Program-made: the position numbers and the translations under genes | The notes under the pieces: generated by a model | What the model saw: only the letters and a program-made list of their open reading frames with translations | Databases searched by the model: none | What the model was told of the DNA's origin: nothing | Shown: positions 1 through 12,000 of the stretch, piece by piece | Position numbering within the stretch: position 1 is the first letter of the stretch | How the letters are laid out: each line of letters opens with the position of its first letter | Assembly: GCA_030062745.1 (NCBI GenBank) | Contig: CP099848.1 | Coordinates: forward strand, 6,813,685-6,877,684 | Length of the DNA: 64,000 bases | Direction: 5' to 3' | DNA from: Capitulum mitella | Lineage: Eukaryota; Arthropoda; Thecostraca; Pollicipedomorpha; Pollicipedidae

Positions 1-3000
1 TCCCCTGGAGCTCTGTTTGCTCCCGCAAATGGCGTTGCTATGGAAGAAAAGGTCAACGGAAACAACACAACAGAACACCGGAGATGTGTGCCGCGCTATG
101 ACCCATATTCCGGTCTGGTTCGTTTCCGTCAAGTACCTGTGAGCACCACCAAAGCGTGTTATCACCCGCAGAGCGTTGGCAGAAGACAAATGAGTGCTGG
201 TAACTGCGATGGGCCCATTGTGTCAACCGGCACCCTCAAATTTCAGTCATCATAGTTAGTTAAAACCAACTGATTAGTTCAGCTCACCAATCGAATCGGT
301 CACACGTGCTTAGGCAGCATTCCCTGCTCCCGCTTTTGTGGGGCAGAAGCTGAGCGCATACCACATGTAATTAGTGGCTCAAACCAGGTGTTGAAGATAA
401 ATGGGATGCTTTTGAGGCGCGCCGGTGGGGCCCGCTCAAACGGTGCTGGTCCCTCTTCACACAGCTTTTGACCGTCGTCATAGGAAACGGGATGATCGTT
501 AGTGTACTCTGCGTGTCGGCCCAGTCCTACATTATTTTTACATCAGTACTGGGGCGCGAGACCAAGAACTTATCGTTTCTGAGATATACGCATGTTCAAA
601 CGCTTATAGCACACAGAGATCGGGTGGTTCAGCTCGGTCTTGACCAAAATTCGTGACTCCAATGCACGTTTTAATAAAACCTGGATTGAAACACATTCAT
701 GATATTGTACCACAGCAGAGTCAGAGCCAGGTATTCCGAGTGATCTGATATTGACGTTTTCAACCTCAACGTGTCAGACATAGAACTTGGAAGTTGGTCG
801 AACCATACATTATTCAAAGCACATGAAGTGAAGCAAGTTAAGTGTACGGCAGGGCGAACACAATAATTCCGCTTCAGGCTTCCCGGTACTAAAATAAATA
901 ATGACACAAGTGAGAAACACTCACTTGGCATCGATTCACAGTAAGACTGTAGCGCATCCTGGTGGGGTGTGGTTTAATCCAACTTACATTGTCAAATGTA
1001 TGGCCTCCTTTAACACCAGAAAACCCCTTTGCTTTCAGAAAACCCCACAGGCTTTCTGTCTTCCACTTTCTCTGATTTCACCTCTTGTGGTTGTATCTTT
1101 TTTATTCTGAAATAAGTGTCTTTTGAAGCACAAGAATAGTAACGGATTTGGTGCAGAATAGTTCAAACCACACACAAAGAGTACAAGTAAACTAAAAACG
1201 AATGAAGCAGATATGTTAATAGCATTGTCGTGGAAAGGTCAGATTCAAGAAATCTGGAAGGAAATTAATGATGTAAGAGATCATACAGTTGTGATCAAGG
1301 GATTGATGGATTCGACAGTGCTAAGGATGCTAACAGGAGACAGAAAGGAGCACAGTGGAACGAAAGATAAAGTGGCGAAGGTCGCCGATCGGTTGCCGCC
1401 GGGGCGTCAAAACCTCGAGGCTAGACCCCGGACGGGCTCCATGTCCAGCGGCGTCAGTGGGTCCGTCAATGACGCTGCCGGCCAGACCGCGGACCGTTCC
1501 GGGAAAAGCGTCGCTGTCCGCAGTGGCACACGATCTTGACATTCTGGAATGGCATACCCGGCCGGACATGCATCCAGTCATCCAGCCATCCAGCATCCAG
1601 TCATCCAGGTCCAGCACGGGCAGCTTATCTTCCCGAACGGACCATCTCCGAGCAAACCACCGTGAAGCAATCCCCATCGAAGCGAGTCAGCGGAGCGTGG
1701 CGCGCTCGAGCCGACCAGGACGGCGCCGCGCTCCCGGCCCGCACCGAGCCGACCCGGCCCAGATCCGGCGGCGGCCGGCGACGAGTCGCAGCTGACGAGG
1801 CCCGGGCAGACGTCGCCCCGACTGACCTTGTTCGCGGCGCCGGCCGGCGGAAGGCCTCCGGTCCCGTTGTCCGTCTCCGGCGGGCGGCGCGCGGCTCCGG
1901 CGCGGCCGTCCCGGCTAACTGTTCCCGCGTAATTGGGAGGCATTAGCGGCGCCGCCGGTCGCCCACCGACCGCAGCCGGTAATGGATGCGCCGCGGCCCG
2001 GCGACGGCGGCGGCGGCGGCGGCCGTCACCGACGACGCGGCGGCGCCGACGACAGGCGTGGCCCGCGGCCCAGTACGGACGCCGTCACTCGGAGCTCGAC
2101 GACGATGGACGGTGTGGATCCGTGGCGCCTCAGACGCCTTCTTTTATCGCCTCCGTCATGGTGAAGAAGCTGGATGGAACTCGTCGCCGAATAACTGCTG
2201 TCTCGATGATCAGCTAAAGAAATTCTGAGAAGTATTTATTGACTAGTGCTTCCCTAATGTAAGAATCAGGAGCGAAGGAGTATCCAGAAAAATGTGGGTT
2301 GGGGTCAAAAACATTTCTCCCCATAGGGCTAGTATTAAATTTCCCAAAGAGCAAGGGCATCGTCCCCTGGCCTTCCCCATTCCTATACTAACGCTGTTGA
2401 AACGTCACATATCAAATCATCAAACATCATTGGCGAATCCAGGGGTGGGGAATATGAAGATCGGGGCCCTGATTTCCCTTCATTGAGAAACCCGGAGTCA
2501 AGACGTCGCTCAGCTCCCTTTTTCGGAAGACGGAAATTGGAAATATTTTGTTTTTGAAACAAAAACTTGTTCGAAGCGAAATCAGTATTTGGGGGTTAGT
2601 TAGGTTGTGCGGATGAAGATCTGACTCCACCTTAACACATGGTCTGGATCTGCCCTTGGAACCCATTGCATTAGCCCTCGTCAGAAGGGGGGTCGCAGCT
2701 CCTAAAATTTTTCCTAAGTTGACCTAGAACGATGGCTTTGACCACTCTGAAATGTTGCATTGTTGAGTGCTGAACATTTTTATATATTCCCCAGAAATTA
2801 ACACCTAACAGGTTAACACCATGACAAGTCATATACCTATGATCTCTTTCTCAAAAGCATGCTATGGTCATATGACGAAATCACGATACAGAGACGAACG
2901 CCATCGGATTTCAAGCGTTCTAAATGTTTACGTTAGTACGTGTCGATAAATCCCATGTATGGGTGTCAGACATGGTATCAGTGGCCTAGGCACTTTAGTT

Positions 3001-4027
3001 CTTACCTGGGTCAACGCTGGAATCATAAATGGAAATCACTGAACTTTTTATCTCGGATGGGTCATGATACAATCGGGATGCTGTTCTAAATTTCACCTCA
3101 GGCAAGTTAAACAGTGGTCTGGTTCCTTGTTGGTCATCAGAGGTCGTTTTGGGCTGCTCTTTACGAGTCAAAAGTCATGTCCTGACGTCACCTTTTGATG
3201 ATGACCAGTAAGTTCACTGACCGACGTCCGCTCTTGTCGCCACGCATCAGCTGTCAGCAGAATGTGGACGAATAAGACACGAATATACAAGACATGGTGG
3301 ATTCGCGGAAAATCGTTCCAAAACTCCGTAAATTCGGAGTTTTGGAGCATAACAGATACATTAGTGATTTCTAAAACTACAGCTTGCTGCAGTTTGACAG
3401 TATCATTTCAGAACACATGTTGGAAGTAGCCTGTTCCTTAATACGGACAAATCACGAATTAAGGTAGCATGTGCTTCAGCGTTCGGTGCCCGTTCGACAT
3501 GGATGTTTGGCTCCGTGTCATTGTCGGGTGCTCTAGAGCTCCTGATCACTGTGTTCACAATATGACCCAATTTCAGGGGCACCTGTTCTCCTAGCACTGA
3601 TGGCGCTGTCAGTTGGGACATCAGAGGCCAGATTGGCAGCAGTGGGAGGCGCTCCACAGACGAGTGAAGGGTGAGAGTTTGCCCGGTATCATTCGAAATA
3701 TCATATTTCCGTCACGTATCGGTTCACGAGCATGTGTCCACAACAGGCGATACGTCATCTTGTCACACGTAATGGTGAAGGCTGTTCCTGTACTCTGCTA
3801 ACCTTTGATGCCCAGTTTTTCGTTTAAGTTTGCTTACCGTTTCATTCCTCAACACATCATAAATCACCTATAAAGGCGAAACAAAATGCAAGTAAAGCGT
3901 ACCCACTAAATGGTCAGCAATGAAAACAGACACCGGTCCAGACATAGCACATCGACGAAAGTGATCGCGATAAAAGCACGGCGTGCTCCCTCAGCTTGAC
4001 GTGAACCTTACGTAATTTCCTTGGCAG
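1..4027. other. Upstream of serpin: no recognised exon
   Basis: The missing first serpin exon should lie here or outside the window; no ATG with a convincing signal peptide and donor was seen. A GC-rich patch at about 1375-2115 (CGG runs at 2007-2045, short CATCCAGT repeat at 1570-1610) could be a promoter-type island. Around 2280-2470 the sequence looks like old transposon debris. Confidence 0.5.
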
Positions 4028-5804
4028 GCTGAAGCCAGGCCCTGTAGGGACCGGATGGCACCTGTGGCCTGGGAATGACAGACTAAACGCCCCTCCGAGC
4101 TCGTATTCTGCGGTACCCTCCGACGGGGTTAATGAAGAGACCAGCATTCAGTACAAAGACCATGAGAAACGCCATCGTTTATACAAGGAAGGATTGAATA
4201 AGGCTGCACTTGTAAAGCAGAAATGGCCTTTTGGACTAAAGTTTGCTGAGAAAAATAAGCCTTGGAAGCTACTAAAGTCAGCTGCCTCTGAACCATTTCT
4301 GAGGACAGAAATCATTCATCGCAATTCTGACGACAGCAAAGGAACGAAATCCACGATCGAGGGCGAAACTGTTGAAACTTCGCAGGATTTTTCTGAAGAC
4401 GAACTGATAAGTTTTCGTGCAAACAAGCCAAGCAATATCGCTTCGTGGGATTTCAAAAGTTCCCCGCTAGTCTTCGATACATCGGCTGAAGACGGCCCTG
4501 GGAGTTCGCACCAAGAAAAAGCTTTCGCCACATCAGCTGAAGATACCTCTGGAAGCCCTCGTCAGGAAAAGGATGCCGTCGTTCTCAGCAGGACGTCTCG
4601 GTCGATTCCGTCAGAGGGGGTGCTGCCAGTCTGGTCCAGGGCGGCCGACTCGCTGCCGACCGACGACCGGGGGTCAGGGGACGGCAGCGACCTCGCCGGT
4701 GAAGGCTCCGGAAGCGACCTCACCGACGAAGGCTCCGGCAGCGGCGCCGAGTCCCAGGACAGCTTCGACGGCGGCGCTGAGATTCAGGATGGTCCTGACG
4801 GCGGTGCTGAGACTCAGGACGGTCCTGACGGCGGCAGTGAGACTCAAGACGGTCCTGATGACGGCGACACTGAGACTCAGGACGGTCCTGATGACGGAGC
4901 TGAGACTCAAGACAGTCCTGACGGCGGCAGTGAGACTCAGGATGGTCCTGATGACGACGACACTGAGACTCAGGATGGTCCTGATGACGGCGACACTGAG
5001 ACTCAGGTCGGTCCTGATGACGACGACACTGAGACTCAGGACGGTCCTGATGACGGAGCTGAGACTCAGGACAGCCCTGACGGCGGGAGCGAGACTCAGG
5101 ACGGTCCTGATGACGACGACACTGAGACTCAGGACGGTCCTGATGACGACGACACTGAGACTCAGGACGGTCCTGATGACGACGACACTGAGACTCAGAC
5201 TCAGGACAGCTCGAGGAAGGCCGAGGAAGAGGAAGTGGACCCTCGTCAGAATGACTTTCCCCGGTGGAGCTTCGCAGAAGCCCTGCAACGGCTGGGCGTG
5301 GCGCCAGCAGGACCTCTGGGATTCGTGGGCGGAGCCAGCCTGCCGAGGCGCGGAAAGCCCTCCGCCGATCTCGAGGGCCACCCACGCGGCTCCGGCCACC
5401 ACGACCCGCCAGGGTCCCACGGGCCTGCGGAGCACAGCGGTCCCCAGCTGAGGGTCCCGCCGCCGGGCGACCTCGGCCTAGAGCACAACCTGCCGACCGT
5501 CGAAAAACGCGCCCGGGACTTCGTGGCCAACAACAACCGCATGGCGCTGACCGTGTACCGCACTCTGGCGCCCGACTACCGGAAACGGAACATGGTGATG
5601 TCGCCGATAGGTGTCGCCAGCAGTTTGAGCATGCTTTACCTCGGCGCTCGGGGCAGAACGTCCTACGAGATCAACCGGCTGCTGCAGCTGGACGAGATGA
5701 ACAAGTTCAACCCTCACGTCGGCAACTTTAAGTTCATCAGAATCATGAACGAGCCGGGGCCGCAACACACGTCTGTCCTTTGTAACACATTCTACAAGGA
5801 CAAG
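4028..5804 (+). CDS. Serpin exon A: charged N-terminal region, acidic repeat, start of serpin fold
   Basis: The frame is open from 4005. The best acceptor is the AG at 4026-4027 after a moderate pyrimidine stretch, so the 5' edge is inferred. The donor is GTACGC at 5805, phase 0. In order it encodes a basic/charged stretch, a Ser/Asp-rich stretch, 15 acidic repeat units (4749-5203), a linker rich in Pro, Gly and His, then serpin helix A and strand s6B through NTFYKDK. Synonymous GAC/GAT, CAG/CAA and GGC/GGG variation between repeat copies supports this frame over the other open frames. Confidence 0.8.
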
Positions 5805-8800
5805 GTACGCATTACTGCGCTGTCGAATACTCTGTAGCGCTGCTTTCATGCACCACCTATGGCAATATTAGACATGCTCAGTACATGTATAGCACGAACC
5901 GAACGGGTGCCGGTCATAGATAACCGTGTTAACAGACGAGGAAGGGAGATACATACGGATTATGTGACGATTTTGGTTTTCGACATGCAGCACCACTGAT
6001 ATTTTATTTAAAATTTGCGGAAATCCTTAAATTGATCCCTGCCACCTCGTACAACGTGATTCTGCCCCTGCGCTACTGCTGTGCACCGACCTTATATCTG
6101 TCATGGGTTGTCACTAAACTTGGCGATACTATCAAAGCAATATCGTGTGCGGTTTGCTTCCAAATGCCCTTGTTTATGCTTCAATAGGCACTGAAAGTTG
6201 GATTCTCGGTATAATTTGGAGAAGATGCCTTTGCCGCTCATTCGCCTGTCCTGTTTTTGACGGATACCGAGGTTGCGCTGTGCTTTTTTTGCAGGTGAAG
6301 GGTGACATGCACAGCGGGTTTCATTCCGTGCTGTATCGTTTTTACCGACCTAGGATCAGCGCATACGTAAGTGCAGTAATTTCAAATTCACTTTTATCCA
6401 AAGCACCGTAGGCAAACCCTTTGAGCACCTCGAGGGCGAACTTGTGTTTAGAAATAAAAATCCTGTATTCCCCTTTTCAACACGGTGGGAACGTGCCTGC
6501 GAGCTCAGTTCGAACTCAAAACATTAGTTTAAAACAAAATTGTTCAAGTGACCATGCACTGTCTGTATTCTAGCCACCTTTAATGGCGTGAAGAATCAAG
6601 CAGAAATCTCCGAGCAGTAACCCGTGCAGTGGAAGGGAGTTTCGCGCTGACGCGCACTAGAAGGGGGCATAAAAGTGCCCCCCTTCGATCTCAAAAATGG
6701 AAAAAGCTAGAAACATGTAATTTTATAGACAGGGTGGGGCTATAACGATTTACATTGTGTGATATTTTCTTGATGCTAGGCCAATATCTTCAAGGTCAAA
6801 TGGGGTCTAAAAGGTCAACTTTGGACACTTTCTCAGCCCGTACAGGTCATTCCGTACAACTTTTGGAACGAAACGGGAAAAGAGTGTTTGTTTGGTCGTT
6901 AAAATGTGGTATACGACAACTCCCATTCATCTGGCGTCTTAAATGAGGATTTTGGGTCGAGGTCATGTCAGGTCATTCACCTATGGCGCCATTTTTTCGT
7001 CTTTTGCGGATCAGATTTCGAACAACACGGGATAGCTTGAGTGTAAATAATTGCGCTACACGTATCTTTTGGCGCATTTTCAGTGAAGGTAACCAACATC
7101 GGTACATTTGGTCACTTCCAGCGTTTATATTTATGTATGTATGTATATGTATACACGTATATACATGTGAGTGTCAATGTGCCAAACGTGTTTTTAGTAG
7201 GGCCTTTGAATGCATATTTGATACAAATCGACATATTGCAAAGCAAATCTAGACCAGGTCACAAAAATAGTTGTCCTTAACCCACAGTGTCCTTGACCTG
7301 AAGTGGCCCTTTGACCTTGACGTTTGATGACCTTGGTCTTCACTGACCCTGGTATATGTAAACGTATCAGTGCGCGCATACGTGGTTTTATTAGGATCTT
7401 TAAATGCGTGTTTCATACAAACCGACATGTTGCAAAGCAAATTTGGATCAGGTCAGCAAGCTATTTGGCCTTAACCTTTGATGACCTTGACCTTATTGCC
7501 CCTGGCCAGTTCCGACCCGTTCTCGAGATATTCAAGAAAAACAGGCGGGGGGGGGGGGCACAAAAAGACCTCCTTCCAGTGACCGTGTTAACACTGTTGA
7601 TTATTGTATGTAAATGATAGAGCTCGAGCTCTAGGTGGTCCCTATGCAAAACCATACGGAAAAATGTGATTTTTATCGTAAACACGTCATACAGTTGAGC
7701 AGATTGCGTACACCGACATGATTTACCCGCATAGGTATATCACAATTACTTTTAATTGTTTTGCTGTTCTCCAGGTGCAAATGCACGACGCTAAGCCTAT
7801 CGTGCAGGCTGAGGGCAACGCGTGCATGAAAAAGTCGACAGACGGAAAGGTCGACAACTTCATTAGCGACTCGAAACTGGTTCCGCCCATCAACCCTTCT
7901 CTTGCAACGTTTTCAGGAACCTATTTCAATGTAAGTTTGTTTCTGTCGATGTGTTGGTTCGTTACTCCTTTGCCAGTGATCATACGAAGCTCCTTGCTGG
8001 TCATTCATTACAAAAGACGTCATAGACATTCAAAAACAAGCTGTGATGGAAACATGCGGCACACAGATCACGTAATGGTTGCACCTGCGGACGAACACCA
8101 GGATTTGTTGGCAACTGCAGTTCATACGGCACTCAATCTGCGTTGAACTCTCTTTGCGTCTTTCTCGATGTGGCCGGCAGACGGCCGTCGTCGGGCGCGA
8201 CCTGCCCTGACCTGACCTGAGCCGTCCTGACCCCAGAGCAGCCTGTCCACGGCGCTGGACGTGCAGCCGGTGGAGATGACGTTCGCCCGGCTACCGTCCA
8301 CCGAGCGGCGCGTGCTGAGCACGGCCGGCCTGCGCGTGCGCGGCCTGCTGCCGGCCGGCTACAGCGCCGAGCACGACGCTACGGTGGCGGCGCTGCCGTA
8401 CGCCGGAGGCCAGCTGCAGCTGGTGCTGGTGCTGCCGGGCAGTGGCGGCAGCTTCAGCGCCGACGGGCTGGCGCGGCTGGAGGCGCGCCTGACGCCGGCC
8501 GTCTGGCGGCAGCTGGTCCGCGCCGCCAGCCGGCAGCCGGTGGAGGTGACCGTGCCGGTGGTGGCGCACCGGACCGACCTGGACCTGCGGCCGGCGCTGC
8601 GCCGGCTCGGCGTGCAGGCGGCCGCCAGGCCGGCCGAGGCCGACTTCTCCGGCGTCAACGGGCTGCGCGACCTGTCGCTGGGCGGCCTGCTGCAGCTGAC
8701 GGAGTTCCACCTGGGCGACGCCGCCGCGCTGCGCAGCCATCCCGCCGCCGGCCACGGAGACTACGGAGACCACGGGGACCACGGGGACCACGGACCAGGC

Positions 8801-9028
8801 GTGGAGGGCCGGGCGGCACGCTCCCAGTGGTGGGTCGGCAAAAACCGACTGCCCTGGGAGGAGCCGCCGCCGTCGCCGCCGGCGCCGGCGGCGGACGCGG
8901 CGCTGGAGGGCCGCGGCGAGTTCGCCGAGGTCCGCTTCGACCGCGCCTTCCTATACGCGCTGCGACACAACCCGACCGGCGCGCTGCTGCTGGTGGGCCG
9001 CTATCTGGACCCGGAGTCGCACGCCTGA
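4028..9028 (+). CDS. Serpin with acidic repeat N-terminus and extended reactive loop (partial, 5' exon not found)
   Basis: Spliced gene; coding exons 4028-5804, 6295-6366, 7775-7930 and 8237-9028, about 930 residues visible. The last three introns are phase 0. The first two visible parts are a charged region and a tandem acidic repeat. The serpin fold then runs from about 5500 (MVMSPIG, strand s6B, at 5592) to the C-terminal strand FLYALRHNPTGALLLVGR just before the stop at 9026. No in-frame ATG precedes the serpin domain, so the start codon and probably a signal peptide lie in an exon I could not find. Serpins inhibit proteases by inserting a cleaved reactive loop. Here the hinge reads G-D-A-A-A-L-R-S instead of the small-residue consensus, and the loop has about 74 residues where about 22 are usual, so inhibition is doubtful. 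The long N-terminal extension recalls arthropod Spn28Dc-type serpins, but I cannot confirm orthology. Confidence 0.85.
4749..5203 (+). repeat. Coding minisatellite: acidic D/E/T/Q/P/G repeat in serpin exon A
   Basis: About 15 units of 30-36 bases with the core ETQDGPDDDDT. A higher-order block (AETQDSPDGGSETQDGP plus two or three DDDDTETQ units) occurs twice. The unit length is a multiple of three and the repeat is free of stops, so several frames on both strands stay open. Only the plus frame shows third-position synonymous drift. Confidence 0.95.
6295..6366 (+). CDS. Serpin exon B
   Basis: A 72-base exon (24 codons, phase 0 at both ends). The acceptor is the AG at 6293-6294 after a T-rich tract; the donor is GTAAGT at 6367. 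It encodes VKGDMHSGF...RPRISAY, which corresponds to the serpin helix D to strand s2A region. It joins in frame to both neighbours. Confidence 0.8.
6621..7592. mobile_element. Degraded inverted-repeat element (piggyBac-type MITE-like) in a serpin intron
   Basis: The left end (TAACCCGTGCAGTGGAAGG at about 6628) and the inverted right end (CCTTCCAGTGACCGTGTTAA at about 7574) resemble each other with several mismatches. Each is followed inward by a hairpin-like G/C run (AAGGGGGCAT...GCCCCCCTT left; a 13-G run right). TTAA is intact only at the right end. It has no coding capacity. It resembles the better preserved element at 62770 in the inner GTTCTCGAGAT plus G-run motif. Confidence 0.45.
7179..7456 (+). 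repeat. Diverged tandem duplication, period about 192 bases
   Basis: Segments 7179-7262 and 7371-7456 share a long match (GTGTTTTTAGTAGGGCCTTT-like start; shared GCAAAGCAAAT and AGGTCA near the end) at roughly 75 percent identity. Both copies contain GGTCA/TGACC motifs. Confidence 0.65.
7775..7930 (+). CDS. Serpin exon C
   Basis: 52 codons, phase 0 at both ends. The acceptor is the AG at 7773-7774 after TTCTCC; the donor is GTAAGT at 7931. It encodes the helix E/F region (ACMKKSTDGKVDNFISDS matches the serpin pattern of 'W..T.GKI..L') and ends in strand s3A with the atypical ATFSGTYFN. Confidence 0.88.
8237..9028 (+). CDS. Serpin exon D: C-terminal half, extended reactive loop and stop
   Basis: The acceptor is the AG at 8235-8236 after CCTGACCCC. 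263 codons and TGA at 9026. It is very GC-rich. It encodes VEMTFARLP, then sheet B and C strands (ALPYAGGQLQLVLVLPG), the DFSGVNG helix, the reactive-loop segment at 8714-8935, and the conserved last strand ending GRYLDPE. The loop contains a GDH triplet repeat and a proline-rich stretch (PPPSPPAP). Confidence 0.92.
   Translation, partial: SSLSTALDVQPVEMTFARLPSTERRVLSTAGLRVRGLLPAGYSAEHDATVAALPYAGGQLQLVLVLPGSGGSFSADGLARLEARLTPAVWRQLVRAASRQPVEVTVPVVAHRTDLDLRPALRRLGVQAAARPAEADFSGVNGLRDLSLGGLLQLTEFHLGDAAALRSHPAAGHGDYGDHGDHGDHGPGVEGRAARSQWWVGKNRLPWEEPPPSPPAPAADAALEGRGEFAEVRFDRAFLYALRHNPTGALLLVGRYLDPESHA
8756..8794 (+). repeat. 9-base coding repeat (Gly-Asp-His) in the serpin loop
   Basis: Tandem GGAGACTAC/GGGGACCAC units encode GDYGDHGDHGDHG inside the reactive-centre loop. 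It looks like a recent slippage expansion in frame. Confidence 0.9.
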
Positions 9029-12000
9029 CGCGCAGACGAACCGCCCTGATCGGGCCGGGCGAGCGACGAGGCGCCGCCTGCGGAGCAGAACCGCGCTGGA
9101 GCGCGGTGAAGCTGCTGCTGCTGCGTCCTCGCGGCCGCTAACACAGAACTGGTGCGTGGGGAGCGGGAGGAGGTGTTTGACTGCATGCCAGGGGCGGGTA
9201 TGACGCCGGAATTCCTGTCGTGGGAGCACGCATTGCTGGGTTCGGAGGCGCTCTTGGCGTTCGGGAGAATGTCATGCGTCGGCTAGGAGGAGAAATAGGA
9301 CTCTCGTCCCATGCATCGTTATATTTACTGCACCGAGGTCCTGCTCATGGCATCTGAAGACATTTGGAGACAAGTGTCAGCAAGGAACGGGGTCACCCGA
9401 GTAGATGGGTTTCTGTCTGCTCTCCAGATAGAGATGCTTAACATTGCGCTGTTTCAAGGAATAACTCAATGGCATTGACTTTACCAGATAAAAGCTGCTG
9501 TGTGTTGTGTGTTGCGCCACGACGGTTAGGAGGTCAAGAGAGGGCATCTGTAAGTTAACAAATACTACATTGTGTAAAAACTTGGAGTGTACTTGTTGAG
9601 TGATTTCATGTCTTCCGTAAGTGTGAAGCTCGTTTGCTCATTGAATTGAACACACTGCCTATAATCCTCACATTTCCAGGGTATATTTTGATATTATTGA
9701 AGGTCAGCGCGCTCATGATAGCTGAACCAAACACGTGCATGATGGGAGCCAGATGAGGAATCGGGAAACGCATTTAAGACGGCATTAGCCATGCACTCGA
9801 AGCAAATATAGTGTTTTTTCAGCAGATAATTTTGTTTGCAGATGTCGTGCAGTGTTTGTGTTGAGCTCGTGCAGGACCAAGGATTTATCGAGCGTTCAAT
9901 CCTTGGCACGAAAAAGCGAGGGTTTAGAGGCGGGGTAAGCTAAAGCCTCTGCGACTGAATCAGCCTTATTGGCTCTTGCTCGTTCCGTAACAGATATGGC
10001 AAGAATCCGTCAGACGAGATAGGGCCTCTCCGCCGAATAGAACACACCATGGCCGTGTGTTCACTCACGGCGTGGCAAAGACGGAGCCCCAGACGGCGCA
10101 TGGTGTTCGAATACTATGTTGTTTATGGACGCATGGTGATTGGGCTGTTCAGGGCACCAAACTGCGTTTGAAGGAGGCAGTGAGTGAATCCCGGCTGGTG
10201 TCTTCTCCAATCAACACCACAAGCCTTTTGACTACAGCAAACTCGCGTCCCATCGCGGTCTAAAAGATATTCGGCCTTTCGAAATACAATTCTGAGTGTG
10301 ATACATTATCTCGGGTACGCTAGTCCATAAATAAAAGCATGTCCGGGCTACTTCTGAATAATCGCATTATCCGCTGTCATGCAACGTTTCCGCTTCGAAC
10401 CCCAGTCGTACATAATGCGTCGGAGCGTCATTTGCTGCTCAGTTTCAAAACCGCTGCTGCAGGAAAGACGCGCCAATGGAGGAGTTTTTCGTGTATTGTG
10501 TCCCGTGAGGTCACGTATTATCCATACATATAAAATGCAAGCACAAGGCGAGACGGCCGGCGGGGCGGCGGGCGTTGTCGACAGGAACCACGCCCACCGC
10601 GCGACCCCGTCGACCGGAAACAAAACGGGCGCCCGGAACGGAGCAACAAAAAAACCGCCGGTGGTCAACTGCGTGGGGACGGGCGACGACTGAAGGCTGG
10701 CGCGAGCTTGCGAGACACCGACGATCGTTCCCGGTAAGACGCAGAGAGTGTCAGGGAACTGCGCGGAGCAGATCGGGAAAACTACAGCCGAGTCCACGCG
10801 AAAGGTTCGGATCTGCCCGTTCCAGCTGGCCGGGATGCAGTCAGCCGCTAGCATCAATGGACAAAACCGTCTGAACGATTCTGACACCTGCTGGCATTGA
10901 GTGTGCAGACTTCAAGCTGGATTACGAGATTTGTTTCGACTCCATGGTAAACGTCCGATTAATCCATCGTAAGTAAATGGCGTGGCATGCCGCGCCATGT
11001 TAGGAATGATTAGCAACAACATAGTTCGGACGAATCGAGCAGCTGACGCCAACCTGATTTCCAAATTCAGGGAAACCTTCTGTTGGCGTTGAAGCAGCGC
11101 GAGCGAGCCATTCTTCGGACCACGACTAAGCATTTCCACACCACACCGTGTTTTGCTCGAGATTACACGACCAGTAGACGTTCTGCACACAAAAAGCGCA
11201 TATAGCTTCCGGCCGATCTAAAACGAGACCTCAGAAGCAGCTAAATGCCTATGTATGCACACCGCACGGGACAACGCAGGCTCGCTGCCAGCACACGAGG
11301 ACGGACGCTCGCTGATCTGCCGGGCCCGGCACGGCCCGCGGCGTGCTAGCGTCACAAAGCCGCCCTCCGGTGCCAGGTCACATTCACTCGGCTCAAGACC
11401 GTCGAAGACCATTTGCAGCCGGCCATAGAGACGCCTACTGCCCGGCACGGCGCCCGGCAAGCTGGCCAAACTGCTACGTAGATACAGACGTGGCGACGGA
11501 CAAGGCTGCGCTGCACTGTTCATCAAACGAGCCCCCTGGCATCTCCGAGTTTCATGCTGCTGAGACACCGAACAGTGATTCTCGCTGCATCCCCTGGAAC
11601 GCGTGAGACGTACACGCATAAGGTGCATCTGTACGCGTGGAATGCGTCAGTCCACTAAACGGTCGCTGTCCACCGGAAAGCAGGGTGAAATGGCACCGTC
11701 AGTGGGCCCCAAAGAGCACCGCTGACGGTGAGATAAACTTGGGTCGCAGGCACAAGCCTTCTCAGTGCGACGATGTGTGCTGAGATGACTGAAGCAGCAC
11801 TGTTAAGAGGTAGAAGCCACCTGGGCATAAGATTCGGCTCACTCTCCGGTTCTCCACGAGAGATGCTAGGTAACGGCACGTCACACTTGGCGATTAAGTG
11901 ATCGCGTGATGAACGTAGCATCCTCAATCATTAAACAGCTTGCAGACGCGCGTCCGTGAGAAACCCGAGACGCATTAAAAATCAAGAACACGGAACCGGG

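Noticed and set aside
1355-1946. Overlapping 120-146 aa ORFs near the left end
   Set aside because: Same GC-rich artefact; no splice continuity with the serpin and no known motif.
4573-5451. Long ORFs (up to 292 aa plus, 253 aa minus) overlapping the serpin acidic repeat in other frames
   Set aside because: They arise because the stop-free repeat has a unit that is a multiple of three. Only the serpin frame shows synonymous drift and joins to a known fold.
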